DNA of 19,511 bases from CAZPLZ01 sp964587525 (GTDB lineage Bacteria; Oederibacteriota; CAKKQC01). Below, piece by piece: positions 7,108 to 13,415 of this stretch. The DNA is taken from positions 1 to 19,511 of the forward strand of contig CAZPLZ010000048.1 in the NCBI GenBank assembly GCA_964587525.1, written 5' to 3'. The position numbers were made by a program, and so were the translations under genes. Below the pieces are notes generated by a model. The model was not told the origin of the DNA. It made no database searches and worked only from the letters and a program-made list of their open reading frames with translations. Within the stretch, counting starts at the first letter, position 1. Every line of letters begins with the position of its first letter.

Positions 7108-7821
7108 TTGCTGGATGCCGGCGGGACGCTCTTTCATCTCGCCCGGCCGGTAGGGCATATCTATGCAGAGGTGGCTTCCCGGTACGGGAGTGTAGCCGAC
7201 GGAGAGCAGCTTCAGCAGCGCTTCCAGCTCGTGTGGGAGAATCGTAGCGCTACCATCCCTGGTTCAGCTTCAGTCGCCACGCCTGAGGAGGAACGGACTT
7301 GGTGGAGGGAGGTGGTCTGGGAGGTCTTTGAGCCGGAGAGCGGCATCAAGCACTTCGATCGGTTTTTCACAGAGTTGCATGAGTTGTTTGCTCAACCGCA
7401 GCTCTGGAGGCTCTATCCGGAGGTTCCTGGAACGCTGCGAAGGCTGCGGGAGGCCGGACTCAAGCTCGCGATCGTTTCCAACTGGGATTCCCGCCTAGAA
7501 AAACTGTGTCGGAGTATAGGTATTGACGAGCCGTTCGATTGCATCGTCGCCTCGGCCGTGGCGGGGTCTTCCAAGCCCAGCCCTAAGATCTTTGAGCTCG
7601 CCCTCGCCAAGCTGGGTGTCAGTCCGGAGGAAGCCATGCATGTGGGGGACAGTTGGCGGGATGATGTTTGGGGGGCGTTCCAGTTAGGACTCACCCCCGT
7701 CTGGCTCAGGCGCCAATGGCTGAAGGGGGAAGAGGGGGAGGAGGAGCGACCTGTCATTGAAGGCCATCGTGTCATGGTGGCTGCCAGTCTTGATGAAGCC
7801 GTGGGCCTAGTGATATCCTGA
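7108..7821 (+). CDS. HAD-superfamily (subfamily IA, HDHD3/REG-2-like) hydrolase
   Basis: About 237 residues. Motif I is LDAGGTLF (nucleophile Asp3 counted from TTG 7108), motif II is the IVSNWDSR segment, motif III the lysine in SSKPSPKIFELAL, and motif IV HVGDSWRDDVWGA. The second Asp of the usual DxDxT is Gly, as in REG-2-like and dehalogenase-type members, so the general acid is missing and ordinary phosphatase action is uncertain. The start is doubtful: TTG 7108 has no ribosome binding site and cuts the first beta-strand, whose residues (KPRAIL) continue in frame upstream without ATG, GTG or TTG. It follows the cNMP gene by 26 bases and precedes the biotin operator. The substrate is unknown. 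Confidence 0.8.
   Translation: MLDAGGTLFHLARPVGHIYAEVASRYGSVADGEQLQQRFQLVWENRSATIPGSASVATPEEERTWWREVVWEVFEPESGIKHFDRFFTELHELFAQPQLWRLYPEVPGTLRRLREAGLKLAIVSNWDSRLEKLCRSIGIDEPFDCIVASAVAGSSKPSPKIFELALAKLGVSPEEAMHVGDSWRDDVWGAFQLGLTPVWLRRQWLKGEEGEEERPVIEGHRVMVAASLDEAVGLVIS
7790..7819 (+). promoter_or_regulatory. Candidate bioB promoter
   Basis: TTGATG at 7790-7795, an 18-bp spacer and TATCCT at 7814-7819, preceded by TGA as an extended -10. The predicted start near 7827-7828 falls directly at the edge of the BirA-type operator, which is the arrangement expected for repression. The -10 is a 4/6 match, so this is moderate evidence. Confidence 0.4.
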
Positions 7822-7828
7822 CACCCGA

Positions 7829-7860
7829 TTGTTAACCAAAGCAGGAGGGCTGGTAAACCA
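7829..7860 (+). promoter_or_regulatory. Probable BirA operator in front of bioB
   Basis: The left half-site TTGTTAACC (7829-7837) matches the conserved BirA half-site. After a 14-base spacer, the right half GGTAAACCA (7852-7860) matches the expected inverted half GGTTAACAA at 7 of 9 positions. The spacer contains the bioB Shine-Dalgarno, and the right half runs into the ATG, so a bound repressor would cover the ribosome binding site region and the transcript start. BirA represses biotin genes when biotinyl-AMP is plentiful. This predicts a BirA with an N-terminal DNA-binding domain elsewhere in the genome. Confidence 0.72.
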
Positions 7861-8894
7861 TGGAGAATCATCATGTTGTCGATGCATGCCTGACGAAGGT
7901 TCTGGCCCGCCAGGCTATCACCCTCGAAGAGGCCAGGCACCTTCAGAGTTTTACTGAACCATCGGACATTGTCTATCTGGCCCAGGCCGCTAATCGTATC
8001 CGCGAGCATTACATGGGTGATATGGCCGATCTGTGCTCGCTGGTGAACGCCAAGTCTGGTGCATGCTCCGAAGATTGTGCGTTCTGCTCCCAGTCCTCCC
8101 ATTACAAAACTGACTCTGCCGTGTACTCGCTGCTTCCAGTTGAGCAGATGGTGGCGGCGGCAAAGAAAGCCGAGGCCGCCGGCGCCCATAATTTCTGCAT
8201 CGTGTGTAGCGGCGACGCGCCAACCCCGAGCGAACTGCCTCGCATTGCTGAGGCCGTCCGGGGCATCTCCACCGAGACGTCCATGCAGGTGACGTGTTCC
8301 TTGGGCGCGCTCACCGAGGAGCAAGTCCAGTACCTCAAGGATGCCGGCATGAAGAGGTACAACCACAACATCGAGACCGCCCGCAGTTTTTATGACAAGA
8401 TCGTGTCAACCCATACATTCGATGACCGGGTACGCACCATCAAGAATGTCAAAAAGAAGGGTGTCGAGATTTGTTGTGGTGGCATCATTGGGATGGGCGA
8501 GTCCGCCGAACAGCGCCTGGAATTCGCTTTCCAACTCCGCGAGATCGGGACGGATTGCTTGACGTTGAACATCCTTAATCCGCGCCCCGGTACTCCTCTG
8601 GAACATGTCGAGCCACTCCCACCGATGGAAATCGTCAAAACCATCGCAATCTACCGGTTCATCATTCCGGATAAGATCTTAAAACTATCGGGGGGGCGGG
8701 AAGTCAATCTGCGGGACCTGCAGGCTTTTGCTATGCTGGCGGGCGCCAATGGGCTGATCGTGGGCGGCTATTTGACCACGCCGGGCCAGGGGATTTCCAA
8801 AGATATACAGATGCTGCTGGATGTGGGGCTGGATCCGCAACGCCGGTACCGCAAGGTTGAAACCGCGGTTGCTGGGAATGGAGGACCATCATGA
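7860..8894 (+). CDS. bioB: Biotin synthase BioB
   Basis: A 344-residue radical SAM enzyme that inserts sulfur into dethiobiotin to form biotin. The [4Fe-4S]/SAM motif CSEDCAFC has Cys69, Cys73 and Cys76. Further family blocks are the YNHNIETARSFYDKI segment, EICCGGIIGMGE (Cys ligands of the auxiliary cluster), LNILNPRPGTPLE and LKLSGGREVNLRDLQ with the arginine ligand of the second cluster. Full length. GGAGG at 7844-7848 precedes ATG 7860. Its stop overlaps the start of the next gene (ATGA), and it heads the biotin operon behind a BirA-type operator. Confidence 0.97.
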   Translation: MENHHVVDACLTKVLARQAITLEEARHLQSFTEPSDIVYLAQAANRIREHYMGDMADLCSLVNAKSGACSEDCAFCSQSSHYKTDSAVYSLLPVEQMVAAAKKAEAAGAHNFCIVCSGDAPTPSELPRIAEAVRGISTETSMQVTCSLGALTEEQVQYLKDAGMKRYNHNIETARSFYDKIVSTHTFDDRVRTIKNVKKKGVEICCGGIIGMGESAEQRLEFAFQLREIGTDCLTLNILNPRPGTPLEHVEPLPPMEIVKTIAIYRFIIPDKILKLSGGREVNLRDLQAFAMLAGANGLIVGGYLTTPGQGISKDIQMLLDVGLDPQRRYRKVETAVAGNGGPS

Positions 8895-9883
8895 ACACAC
8901 CTGTTCGTGTCGCGGTGTTGGGTGCAGGCGGCCTGGGCAAGGCGGCTGCGTTGGTTCTGGAAAAAAAGGCTGAGATGGAACTTGTGGCGATCTGTGACCG
9001 GGGGGGTGTCCTGCACGCCAGTGGAGGGATTTCCGCCGCGGGGGTGACCGACCTGCCGGCGGCCGGCTCGGTGGCGGAGCTGCCGGGCGGCCGCTCCTCC
9101 CGGGATGCCATCGCGGACATGATCGAGCTGGCGAGATCGGGGAGCTATGACGGGCTCTTCGTGGCGCTGCCTAACCTGCCGAATGAGTTTATCCCGTCCG
9201 TGGTGTCCAGATTCCTTGATGCTGGCCTCTCGCTGGCGTATGTGGATGCGCTGAAACGAACCCGGGCTGCTGAGTTGATGTTTCAGCTCCACGAGCGGAT
9301 GCGGGAGTGCACAAGCACGTACCTGCTCGGGTGTGGCGCCACGCCGGGATTGTTGACCGCGGCGGCGGTGGTGGCTGCACAGTCATTCGTTGAGGTTGAG
9401 CACGTCAAGATCTGGTGGGGGGTCGGGATCGCCAACTGGGATGCCTACCGGGCGACCGTGCGGGAAGATATCGCCCATCTCCCGGGATACACGGTGGAGA
9501 GAGCCAAGGCCATGACCGATGCTGAGGTGGAAGTGCTTTTGGGGAAAACGGACGGCAGGCTCACCCTTATGGAAATGGAGCACGCCGATGATCTGCTTCT
9601 GGAGCGGGTGGGCGTGGTGAATTCCCGCGATCAAGTCGAGGTCGGCGGGGTGCTGGACACGCGGTCAGCAAAGAAACCGGTGACCACGACGATGACGCTT
9701 ACCGGGAGGACCTTCCAGGGCCTGCGCAGTCAGCACACGTTCACGCTGGGCGACGAGACTTCGATGGCGGCCAACGTCATCGGGCCAGCGTTAGGGTATC
9801 TCAAGCGTGCCCTGTGGTTGAGGGAGCACGGTCTGTATGGCGTGTATGGCTCAACCGAGCACATGCCCATGATCGCCAAATAG
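8891..9883 (+). CDS. bioU: BioU-like NAD(P)-binding protein (proposed KAPA-to-DAPA enzyme)
   Basis: A 330-residue protein with an N-terminal Rossmann fold (VAVLGAGGLGKAAALVLEKK) resembling saccharopine-dehydrogenase-like oxidoreductases. It sits between bioB and bioF, overlapping bioB by ATGA and touching bioF, and no bioA is present. BioU of cyanobacteria replaces BioA: it is a single-turnover (suicide) enzyme that uses its own lysine (Lys124 in Synechocystis) as amino donor to convert 7-keto-8-aminopelargonate to 7,8-diaminopelargonate. Here Lys122 in YVDALKRTRAAEL falls at almost the same position. I infer BioU from fold, length, lysine position and context; I could not align it. The alternative is an unrelated dehydrogenase. 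GGAGG precedes ATG 8891. Confidence 0.78.
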   Translation: MNTPVRVAVLGAGGLGKAAALVLEKKAEMELVAICDRGGVLHASGGISAAGVTDLPAAGSVAELPGGRSSRDAIADMIELARSGSYDGLFVALPNLPNEFIPSVVSRFLDAGLSLAYVDALKRTRAAELMFQLHERMRECTSTYLLGCGATPGLLTAAAVVAAQSFVEVEHVKIWWGVGIANWDAYRATVREDIAHLPGYTVERAKAMTDAEVEVLLGKTDGRLTLMEMEHADDLLLERVGVVNSRDQVEVGGVLDTRSAKKPVTTTMTLTGRTFQGLRSQHTFTLGDETSMAANVIGPALGYLKRALWLREHGLYGVYGSTEHMPMIAK

Positions 9884-9916
9884 TTGTGCTTGTCTCATAC
9901 CCCAAGCCTTAAGCGC

Positions 9917-11095
9917 GTGACTGGCTGGGGGCTGCTGGCCGAGGAACTTGCTGCTCTCGACCAGGGGGGCTTACGACGCCAGCTTAGAAATATCGAGGGG
10001 CCGGCTGAGGCCGAGCTGCAGTTGGATGGCCGCAAGCTGGTGAACTTCGGTTCGAACAATTATTTAGGCCTGGCATTCCACCCAGAGGTGATCGCTGCCG
10101 CCCGCGAGGCAACCGCACAGTACGGTGCTGGCGCCGGTGCCTCCCGCTTGATCTGCGGCAATCATGCCCTCTATCAGCGATTGGAGCAGGCGCTTGCCTC
10201 GTTGAAAGGGACCGAATACGCGTTAGTATTTTCCACGGGGTACATGGCCAATCTCGGAACGATTCAAGCGATTGTCGGTGAAGGAGACGCTGTTGCGTCG
10301 GACCGGCTCAATCACGCGAGTTTAATCGACGCCTGCCGGCTGTCCCGCGCGCGTTTGCTGATCTATCCACATGGGGATACCGACCGGTTAGCGGACATGC
10401 TGGATAAGTACCGGCCGAAATACCGGCGGATGCTGATTGTGACCGACGGGTTGTTCAGCATGGACGGCGATGTGGCGCCGCTTCGTAGCCTCATGCAACT
10501 GGCGGAACGCCATGATGCGTGGTTGCTGGTGGATGACGCACACGGGACCGGTGTGCTGGGAGCTGAAGGCCGTGGGTCGTTCGAATACTTTTGCCTCACC
10601 CCCACGGACAATGTGATCCAGATGGGTACGCTGAGCAAGGCCCTTGGGAGTGTGGGCGGGTTCATCGCTGGCCCGGCTGTCCTCCGCGATTTTCTGGTCA
10701 ATCGATCCCGGATGTTGATCTACAGCACGGGATTGCCGGCTGGCCCGCAGGCGGCGGCGCTGGCCGCACTGGGGGTGGCCCGGCGGGACCCCTGGCGCCG
10801 GCAAAGACTGAAGGAGATCGCCGGGCAGGTGCGACGTTCGCTGCGCGAACTGGGTCTGACAGTCTTGGACGGTGACGGGCCGATTATCCCAGTGATCCTG
10901 GGGGACAATCTTCGGGCGATGCGCTGGATGGAGGCTCTGATGGAACGGGGCTGCTTTGTCCCTGGGGTCAGGCCTCCGACCGTTCCGGAAGGGGAGGCGC
11001 GACTTCGGATCTCGGTCATGGCCACGCATACCGACGTCCATATTGATCAGTTAGTGGGAGCCTGTGCCTCAATCGCCAGGGAGGAACCACGATGA
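9917..11095 (+). CDS. bioF: 8-amino-7-oxononanoate synthase BioF
   Basis: A PLP-dependent alpha-oxoamine synthase joining pimeloyl thioester and alanine to make KAPA. From GTG 9917 it has 392 residues, the usual length. Motifs: NFGSNNYLGLAFHP near the N-terminus, VTDGLFSMDGDVAPL, the PLP-binding DDAHGTG (Asp207, His209) and the Schiff-base lysine in GTLSKALGS (Lys241), then RPPTVPEGEARLRIS near the end. GTG 9917 gives MTGWGLLAEEL, which fits the family N-terminus; TTG 9884, directly after the preceding stop, and TTG 9890 are in-frame alternatives. None has a clear ribosome binding site, so coupling to the upstream gene is likely. The stop overlaps an ATG at 11092. Confidence 0.95.
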   Translation: MTGWGLLAEELAALDQGGLRRQLRNIEGPAEAELQLDGRKLVNFGSNNYLGLAFHPEVIAAAREATAQYGAGAGASRLICGNHALYQRLEQALASLKGTEYALVFSTGYMANLGTIQAIVGEGDAVASDRLNHASLIDACRLSRARLLIYPHGDTDRLADMLDKYRPKYRRMLIVTDGLFSMDGDVAPLRSLMQLAERHDAWLLVDDAHGTGVLGAEGRGSFEYFCLTPTDNVIQMGTLSKALGSVGGFIAGPAVLRDFLVNRSRMLIYSTGLPAGPQAAALAALGVARRDPWRRQRLKEIAGQVRRSLRELGLTVLDGDGPIIPVILGDNLRAMRWMEALMERGCFVPGVRPPTVPEGEARLRISVMATHTDVHIDQLVGACASIAREEPR

Positions 11096-11141
11096 ACGCC
11101 ATATTCTCCCCTCTCCCCCCAGAAAGTCTAACGGGGTGAAC
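11092..11141 (+). repeat. REP-like insertion at the bioF/bioD junction
   Basis: ATG 11092 overlaps the bioF stop but reads only 15 codons before TGA. The bioD frame starts at GTG 11136. TGAAC at 11093-11097 recurs at 11137-11141, flanking a stretch that carries CCCCTCTCCCCCCAGA, shared with the element at 939-953. The simplest reading is that ATGAACCGT was the original bioD start and a 44-bp piece was inserted with a short flank duplication, leaving GTG as the new start. TCTAACGGGG at 11127-11136 also occurs in the hairpin arm at 13377-13386. Confidence 0.5.
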
Positions 11142-11879
11142 CGTGGCCTGGCAATTCTCGGCACCGATACAGGGGTGGGAAAAACTGTGGTGATGGCCGC
11201 GCTGGGGCTGGCCATGCGGCGCCTGGGGGCCCGTCTGGCCGTCATGAAACCAGTCGCCTCGGGCGGGATAGGCCGGGGAAGGGGCCTGGTCTCTGGGGAT
11301 ATCCTCTGGCTCAAGCGGATCCTGCGGCTTGACGCCGATCCCAAGATCATGAATCCAGTCTGTTACCGGCTTCCGCTCGCGCCATGGGTGGCGGCTCGGA
11401 TCGAACGGCGGCGGTTCGACTTCAACGCGGTCAAACGAGCCGTGAGGCAACTGCAAAGCGACGCGGGGACAGTCCTTCTCGTCGAAGGGGTCGGCGGCGT
11501 GCTTTCGCCGGTGAGTGAGAAGCTCACGGTGGCCGGCCTCTGCGTCCGATTGCGCTTGCCGGTACTCCTGGTTGGCCGGGCAGGGCTGGGAACGATCAAC
11601 CATACCTGCTTGTCAGTGGAGGCATTACGCGCCCGGGGAGTGAAGGTTCTGACCATCGTTTTGAACGGTGCCCGGGGAAACGATCTCTCTGAACGGACCA
11701 ACGCGCCGGCCATCGAGCGGCTGACTGGCGTCAGCGTGTTGGTAACCTTGCCGCAGGTGCTTGGTGTCCACGGTTCGGTGCAGGCGCTTCAGCGTCTGGC
11801 GATTCGGATTCCGGACAGTGGGATCCGCCGGCTGGTTCGATGGGCTCGAGGGCCAGCCGCGGGAGGCAAATGGAGTTGA
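11136..11879 (+). CDS. bioD: Dethiobiotin synthetase BioD
   Basis: A 247-residue P-loop ATPase that carboxylates DAPA and closes the ureido ring to give dethiobiotin. Walker A is GTDTGVGKT at 9-17, the substrate/switch segment is MKPVASGG with Lys38, and LLVEGVGGVLSPVSE carries the catalytic Glu117. The start GTG 11136 places MNRGLAILGTDTGVGKT exactly at the family N-terminus; the in-frame upstream extension to 11064 is not conserved-looking and overlaps bioF. The C-terminus (LPQVLGVHGSVQAL) is typical. It overlaps the thioesterase gene by ten bases. Confidence 0.94.
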   Translation: MNRGLAILGTDTGVGKTVVMAALGLAMRRLGARLAVMKPVASGGIGRGRGLVSGDILWLKRILRLDADPKIMNPVCYRLPLAPWVAARIERRRFDFNAVKRAVRQLQSDAGTVLLVEGVGGVLSPVSEKLTVAGLCVRLRLPVLLVGRAGLGTINHTCLSVEALRARGVKVLTIVLNGARGNDLSERTNAPAIERLTGVSVLVTLPQVLGVHGSVQALQRLAIRIPDSGIRRLVRWARGPAAGGKWS

Positions 11880-12307
11880 CTAACCTGCTGCAGATCACCT
11901 GGGTAGATGACGGACATTGTTATGTGTGCGGCCCTCATAATCATGAAGGTCTGAAACTGGCGTTCGACATCACCGACCAAAGCATCGAAACCAGTTTGGT
12001 TGCGGAGAAGAGGCATCAAGGGTATAAAAACATCCTCCATGGCGGTATCCTAGCTATGGTGATGGACGAGGTCATGGTCATGTTGCCCTATCGGCTTTTC
12101 GGGTCAGTCGTGGTCAATGCTGAGTTCACCATCAAACTGCTTCGCCCGATTACGGTGGGGCAGCGGCTGCGGGTACGAGCAGCGTTTGCCAGGAAAGCTC
12201 AAGCCCATCAGCGACTCTACCGGATGACCGCAGAGGCTCGCTTGGATGACGGGACTGTCGTGGCTGTGGGTTCCGGCAAGTGTGTGCCGGTATCGAAGGG
12301 ATTATGA
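11870..12307 (+). CDS. Hotdog-fold (PaaI/4HBT-type) thioesterase
   Basis: A 145-residue single hotdog-domain protein. CYVCGPHNHEGLKLAF (17-32) is the typical opening of this PaaI-like subgroup. HGGILAMVMDEVM holds the HGG turn (57-59) and the acidic catalytic position (Asp66 or Glu67) on the central helix. These enzymes hydrolyse acyl-CoA or acyl-ACP thioesters. GGGAGG just before ATG 11870 decides the start. It overlaps the bioD end by ten bases and the next gene by ATGA, so it is part of the biotin transcript. Whether it acts on a pimeloyl thioester is not known. Confidence 0.87.
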   Translation: MELTNLLQITWVDDGHCYVCGPHNHEGLKLAFDITDQSIETSLVAEKRHQGYKNILHGGILAMVMDEVMVMLPYRLFGSVVVNAEFTIKLLRPITVGQRLRVRAAFARKAQAHQRLYRMTAEARLDDGTVVAVGSGKCVPVSKGL

Positions 12308-12825
12308 GCGTCGTCCCTCGTTCATCTGGTGTCTCAACATATCCGCGGAGAACTCTTTTCATATTCGTCATGTCAATTCTGATTGCAGTTGGCATGTTCT
12401 TTTCCCTTCGGGGCATTCGTGGCAATCCACGCAGCATGGTTGCGGGTGTTGCGTGTTTTGCCCTGGCTGCGGGAATGAGTCTGCTGCGTCGTGCAGGCCG
12501 CACCAAAATGCGGCTGAGCGTTACCAGCCGGGGGGTAGCCTGGGTTCACCCAGAGAAAGGCAGCGGCGCGTTGTATTGGAAAGAAATCGGCGCGTTAATG
12601 GTCCGGGAACCTGGGAATGGCACATCGACAGCCGTGTGCCTGGTTCCGCAGGACCGACCGGCAGAAGAATGTTTTGTGCTTTCAACGGGTGATTTCGGGA
12701 TCGGCGATGAGGCGGGCGAGGCTCGATTGCGCGAATTTGTCAAGCAGATCTTGCCCATGCTGCCATCGGATTTGAACATTGACCGTGGAACGCGCAAGCG
12801 ATTAGCAGACTGGGGTATACTTTAG
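12304..12825 (+). CDS. Small two-helix membrane protein of unknown function
   Basis: A 173-residue protein I do not recognise. Two membrane helices are visible, about 18-36 (LFIFVMSILIAVGMFFSL) and about 45-62 (MVAGVACFALAAGMSLL), followed by a roughly 110-residue soluble domain with mixed alpha/beta character (LSVTSRGVAWVHPEKGSGAL and LREFVKQILPMLPSDL). This two-TM plus PH-like layout (the aromatic WVHPEKG... ALYWKEIGAL stretch) recalls bacterial PH-domain membrane proteins, but only loosely. ATG 12304 overlaps the thioesterase stop (ATGA), making it the last gene of the biotin operon. Confidence 0.7.
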   Translation: MSVVPRSSGVSTYPRRTLFIFVMSILIAVGMFFSLRGIRGNPRSMVAGVACFALAAGMSLLRRAGRTKMRLSVTSRGVAWVHPEKGSGALYWKEIGALMVREPGNGTSTAVCLVPQDRPAEECFVLSTGDFGIGDEAGEARLREFVKQILPMLPSDLNIDRGTRKRLADWGIL

Positions 12826-12858
12826 ATCTCGAGACTATTTTAGGAGGAGGTGAGGCTG

Positions 12859-12948
12859 TTGCCGTGCGGAAGGAAGCGGCACCGCTGGAAAATCAAGACG
12901 CATAAGCGGAAGAAACATCGCCGCAAAATGAGAAGATCCAAGACGTAA
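12859..12948 (+). CDS. AURKAIP1/COX24-domain mini ribosomal protein (bS22/mS38-like)
   Basis: A 29-residue, extremely basic protein: MPCGRKRHRWKIKTH, then KRKKHRRKMRRSKT. It keeps the frame of the MPSGKKRKRHK...THKRKKR-type peptides known as AURKAIP1/COX24-domain proteins, related to mitochondrial mS38 and the mycobacterial ribosomal protein bS22, which sits near the decoding centre. TTG 12859 is chosen because AGGAGGAGG (12842-12850) lies eight bases upstream and the protein then begins MP, as in the family. GTG 12850 is in frame but overlaps the Shine-Dalgarno. It lies 33 bases after the membrane-protein gene and ends 11 bases from the convergent ftsB-like gene. Confidence 0.8.
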   Translation: MPCGRKRHRWKIKTHKRKKHRRKMRRSKT

Positions 12949-12959
12949 GTCTTCTTGGC

Positions 12960-13316
12960 TTAGCGGGAAGGGAACTTGTAGACGGTTTCGCCTCGCTTGA
13001 CCATGTCCAGCCGTTCGCGAACTATTTTTTCAACGGTGGCCGGGTCTGACGTGTAATGGTGCAGATCCGTCGTGAGCTGCGTGCGCCTGGCTATGAGTTC
13101 CTGAATATCCTTCTTGAGGGTTGCACGGTCATGCAGCAGGGGAATGAGCGAGATGAGCCCGCGGTCACCGCCGAGCAGGGTGAACACCATGACGGCGAGG
13201 ATTGCCCACCGCAAGAGGTGCGCCCGCGTGAGTTCCTGAAGCCATAAAGACAATCGGGAGAAAGCTGTCCTGAGGCGCCCCTTCGTACGCCACTTTGGAT
13301 GGATGAAAAGTAGCAT
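12960..13316 (-). CDS. FtsB/DivIC-family septum formation initiator
   Basis: A 118-residue bitopic protein. A basic cytoplasmic N-terminus is followed by one membrane helix (about 35-55, LLRWAILAVMVFTLLGG), a heptad coiled coil (about 58-90, RATLKKDIQELIARRTQLTT) and the family-defining end DPATVEKIVRERLDMVKRGE. FtsB joins FtsL and FtsQ in the divisome and helps activate septal peptidoglycan synthesis. The gene is slightly long at the N-terminus. The start at 13316 lies eight bases from a good -10 box, with no Shine-Dalgarno visible, so the message may be leaderless. Confidence 0.87.
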   Translation of the reverse strand: MLLFIHPKWRTKGRLRTAFSRLSLWLQELTRAHLLRWAILAVMVFTLLGGDRGLISLIPLLHDRATLKKDIQELIARRTQLTTDLHHYTSDPATVEKIVRERLDMVKRGETVYKFPSR

Positions 13317-13324
13317 CCAACTTT

Positions 13325-13354
13325 ATTAAAGCTCAATCCACTCTCCCGTTTCAA
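13325..13354 (-). promoter_or_regulatory. Promoter of the ftsB-like gene
   Basis: Read on the minus strand: -35 TTGAAA (13354-13349, 5/6), an 18-bp spacer and -10 TTTAAT (13330-13325, 5/6). The -10 ends eight bases before the ATG at 13316, so transcription would begin at about the A of the start codon. The -35 abuts the inverted repeat at 13355. Confidence 0.6.
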
Positions 13355-13386
13355 CCCCGTTAGAGGCAGGTATGCCTCTAACGGGG
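13355..13386. promoter_or_regulatory. Perfect 14-bp inverted repeat between divergent promoters
   Basis: CCCCGTTAGAGGCA (13355-13368), loop GGTA, then TGCCTCTAACGGGG (13373-13386). It fills the space between the ftsB-like -35 and the pckG -10 and covers the position where the pckG -35 would be. There is no T-run on either side, so a terminator is unlikely. A dimeric-regulator operator fits the position; a 5'-structure or dispersed repeat is possible because TCTAACGGGG also occurs at 11127-11136. Confidence 0.6.
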
Positions 13387-13402
13387 CTCGGATGTAATCG
13401 CC

Positions 13403-13408
13403 TATAAT
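13403..13408 (+). promoter_or_regulatory. -10 box of pckG
   Basis: A perfect TATAAT ends seven bases before ATG 13416. No acceptable -35 is seen at 17-18 bp, where the inverted repeat lies instead, so an activator may be needed. The predicted start of transcription coincides with the start codon. Confidence 0.55.
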
Positions 13409-13415
13409 CCGGCAT

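Noticed and set aside
6970..7110. Programmed -1 frameshift fusing the cNMP domain to the HAD protein
   Set aside because: The HAD frame is open there and a C-run exists, but the shifted frame has no protein-like sequence and no downstream stem or pseudoknot was found; kept only as a remark on the unclear start.
7413..8366. 317-codon minus-strand frame across the HAD/bioB junction
   Set aside because: It overlaps two real genes and the operator, and its product shows no domain pattern.
12938..12958. AAGAC-GTAA-GTCTT hairpin between the mini ribosomal gene and ftsB
   Set aside because: Only five base pairs with low GC and no T-run; it may help convergent termination but cannot be supported.
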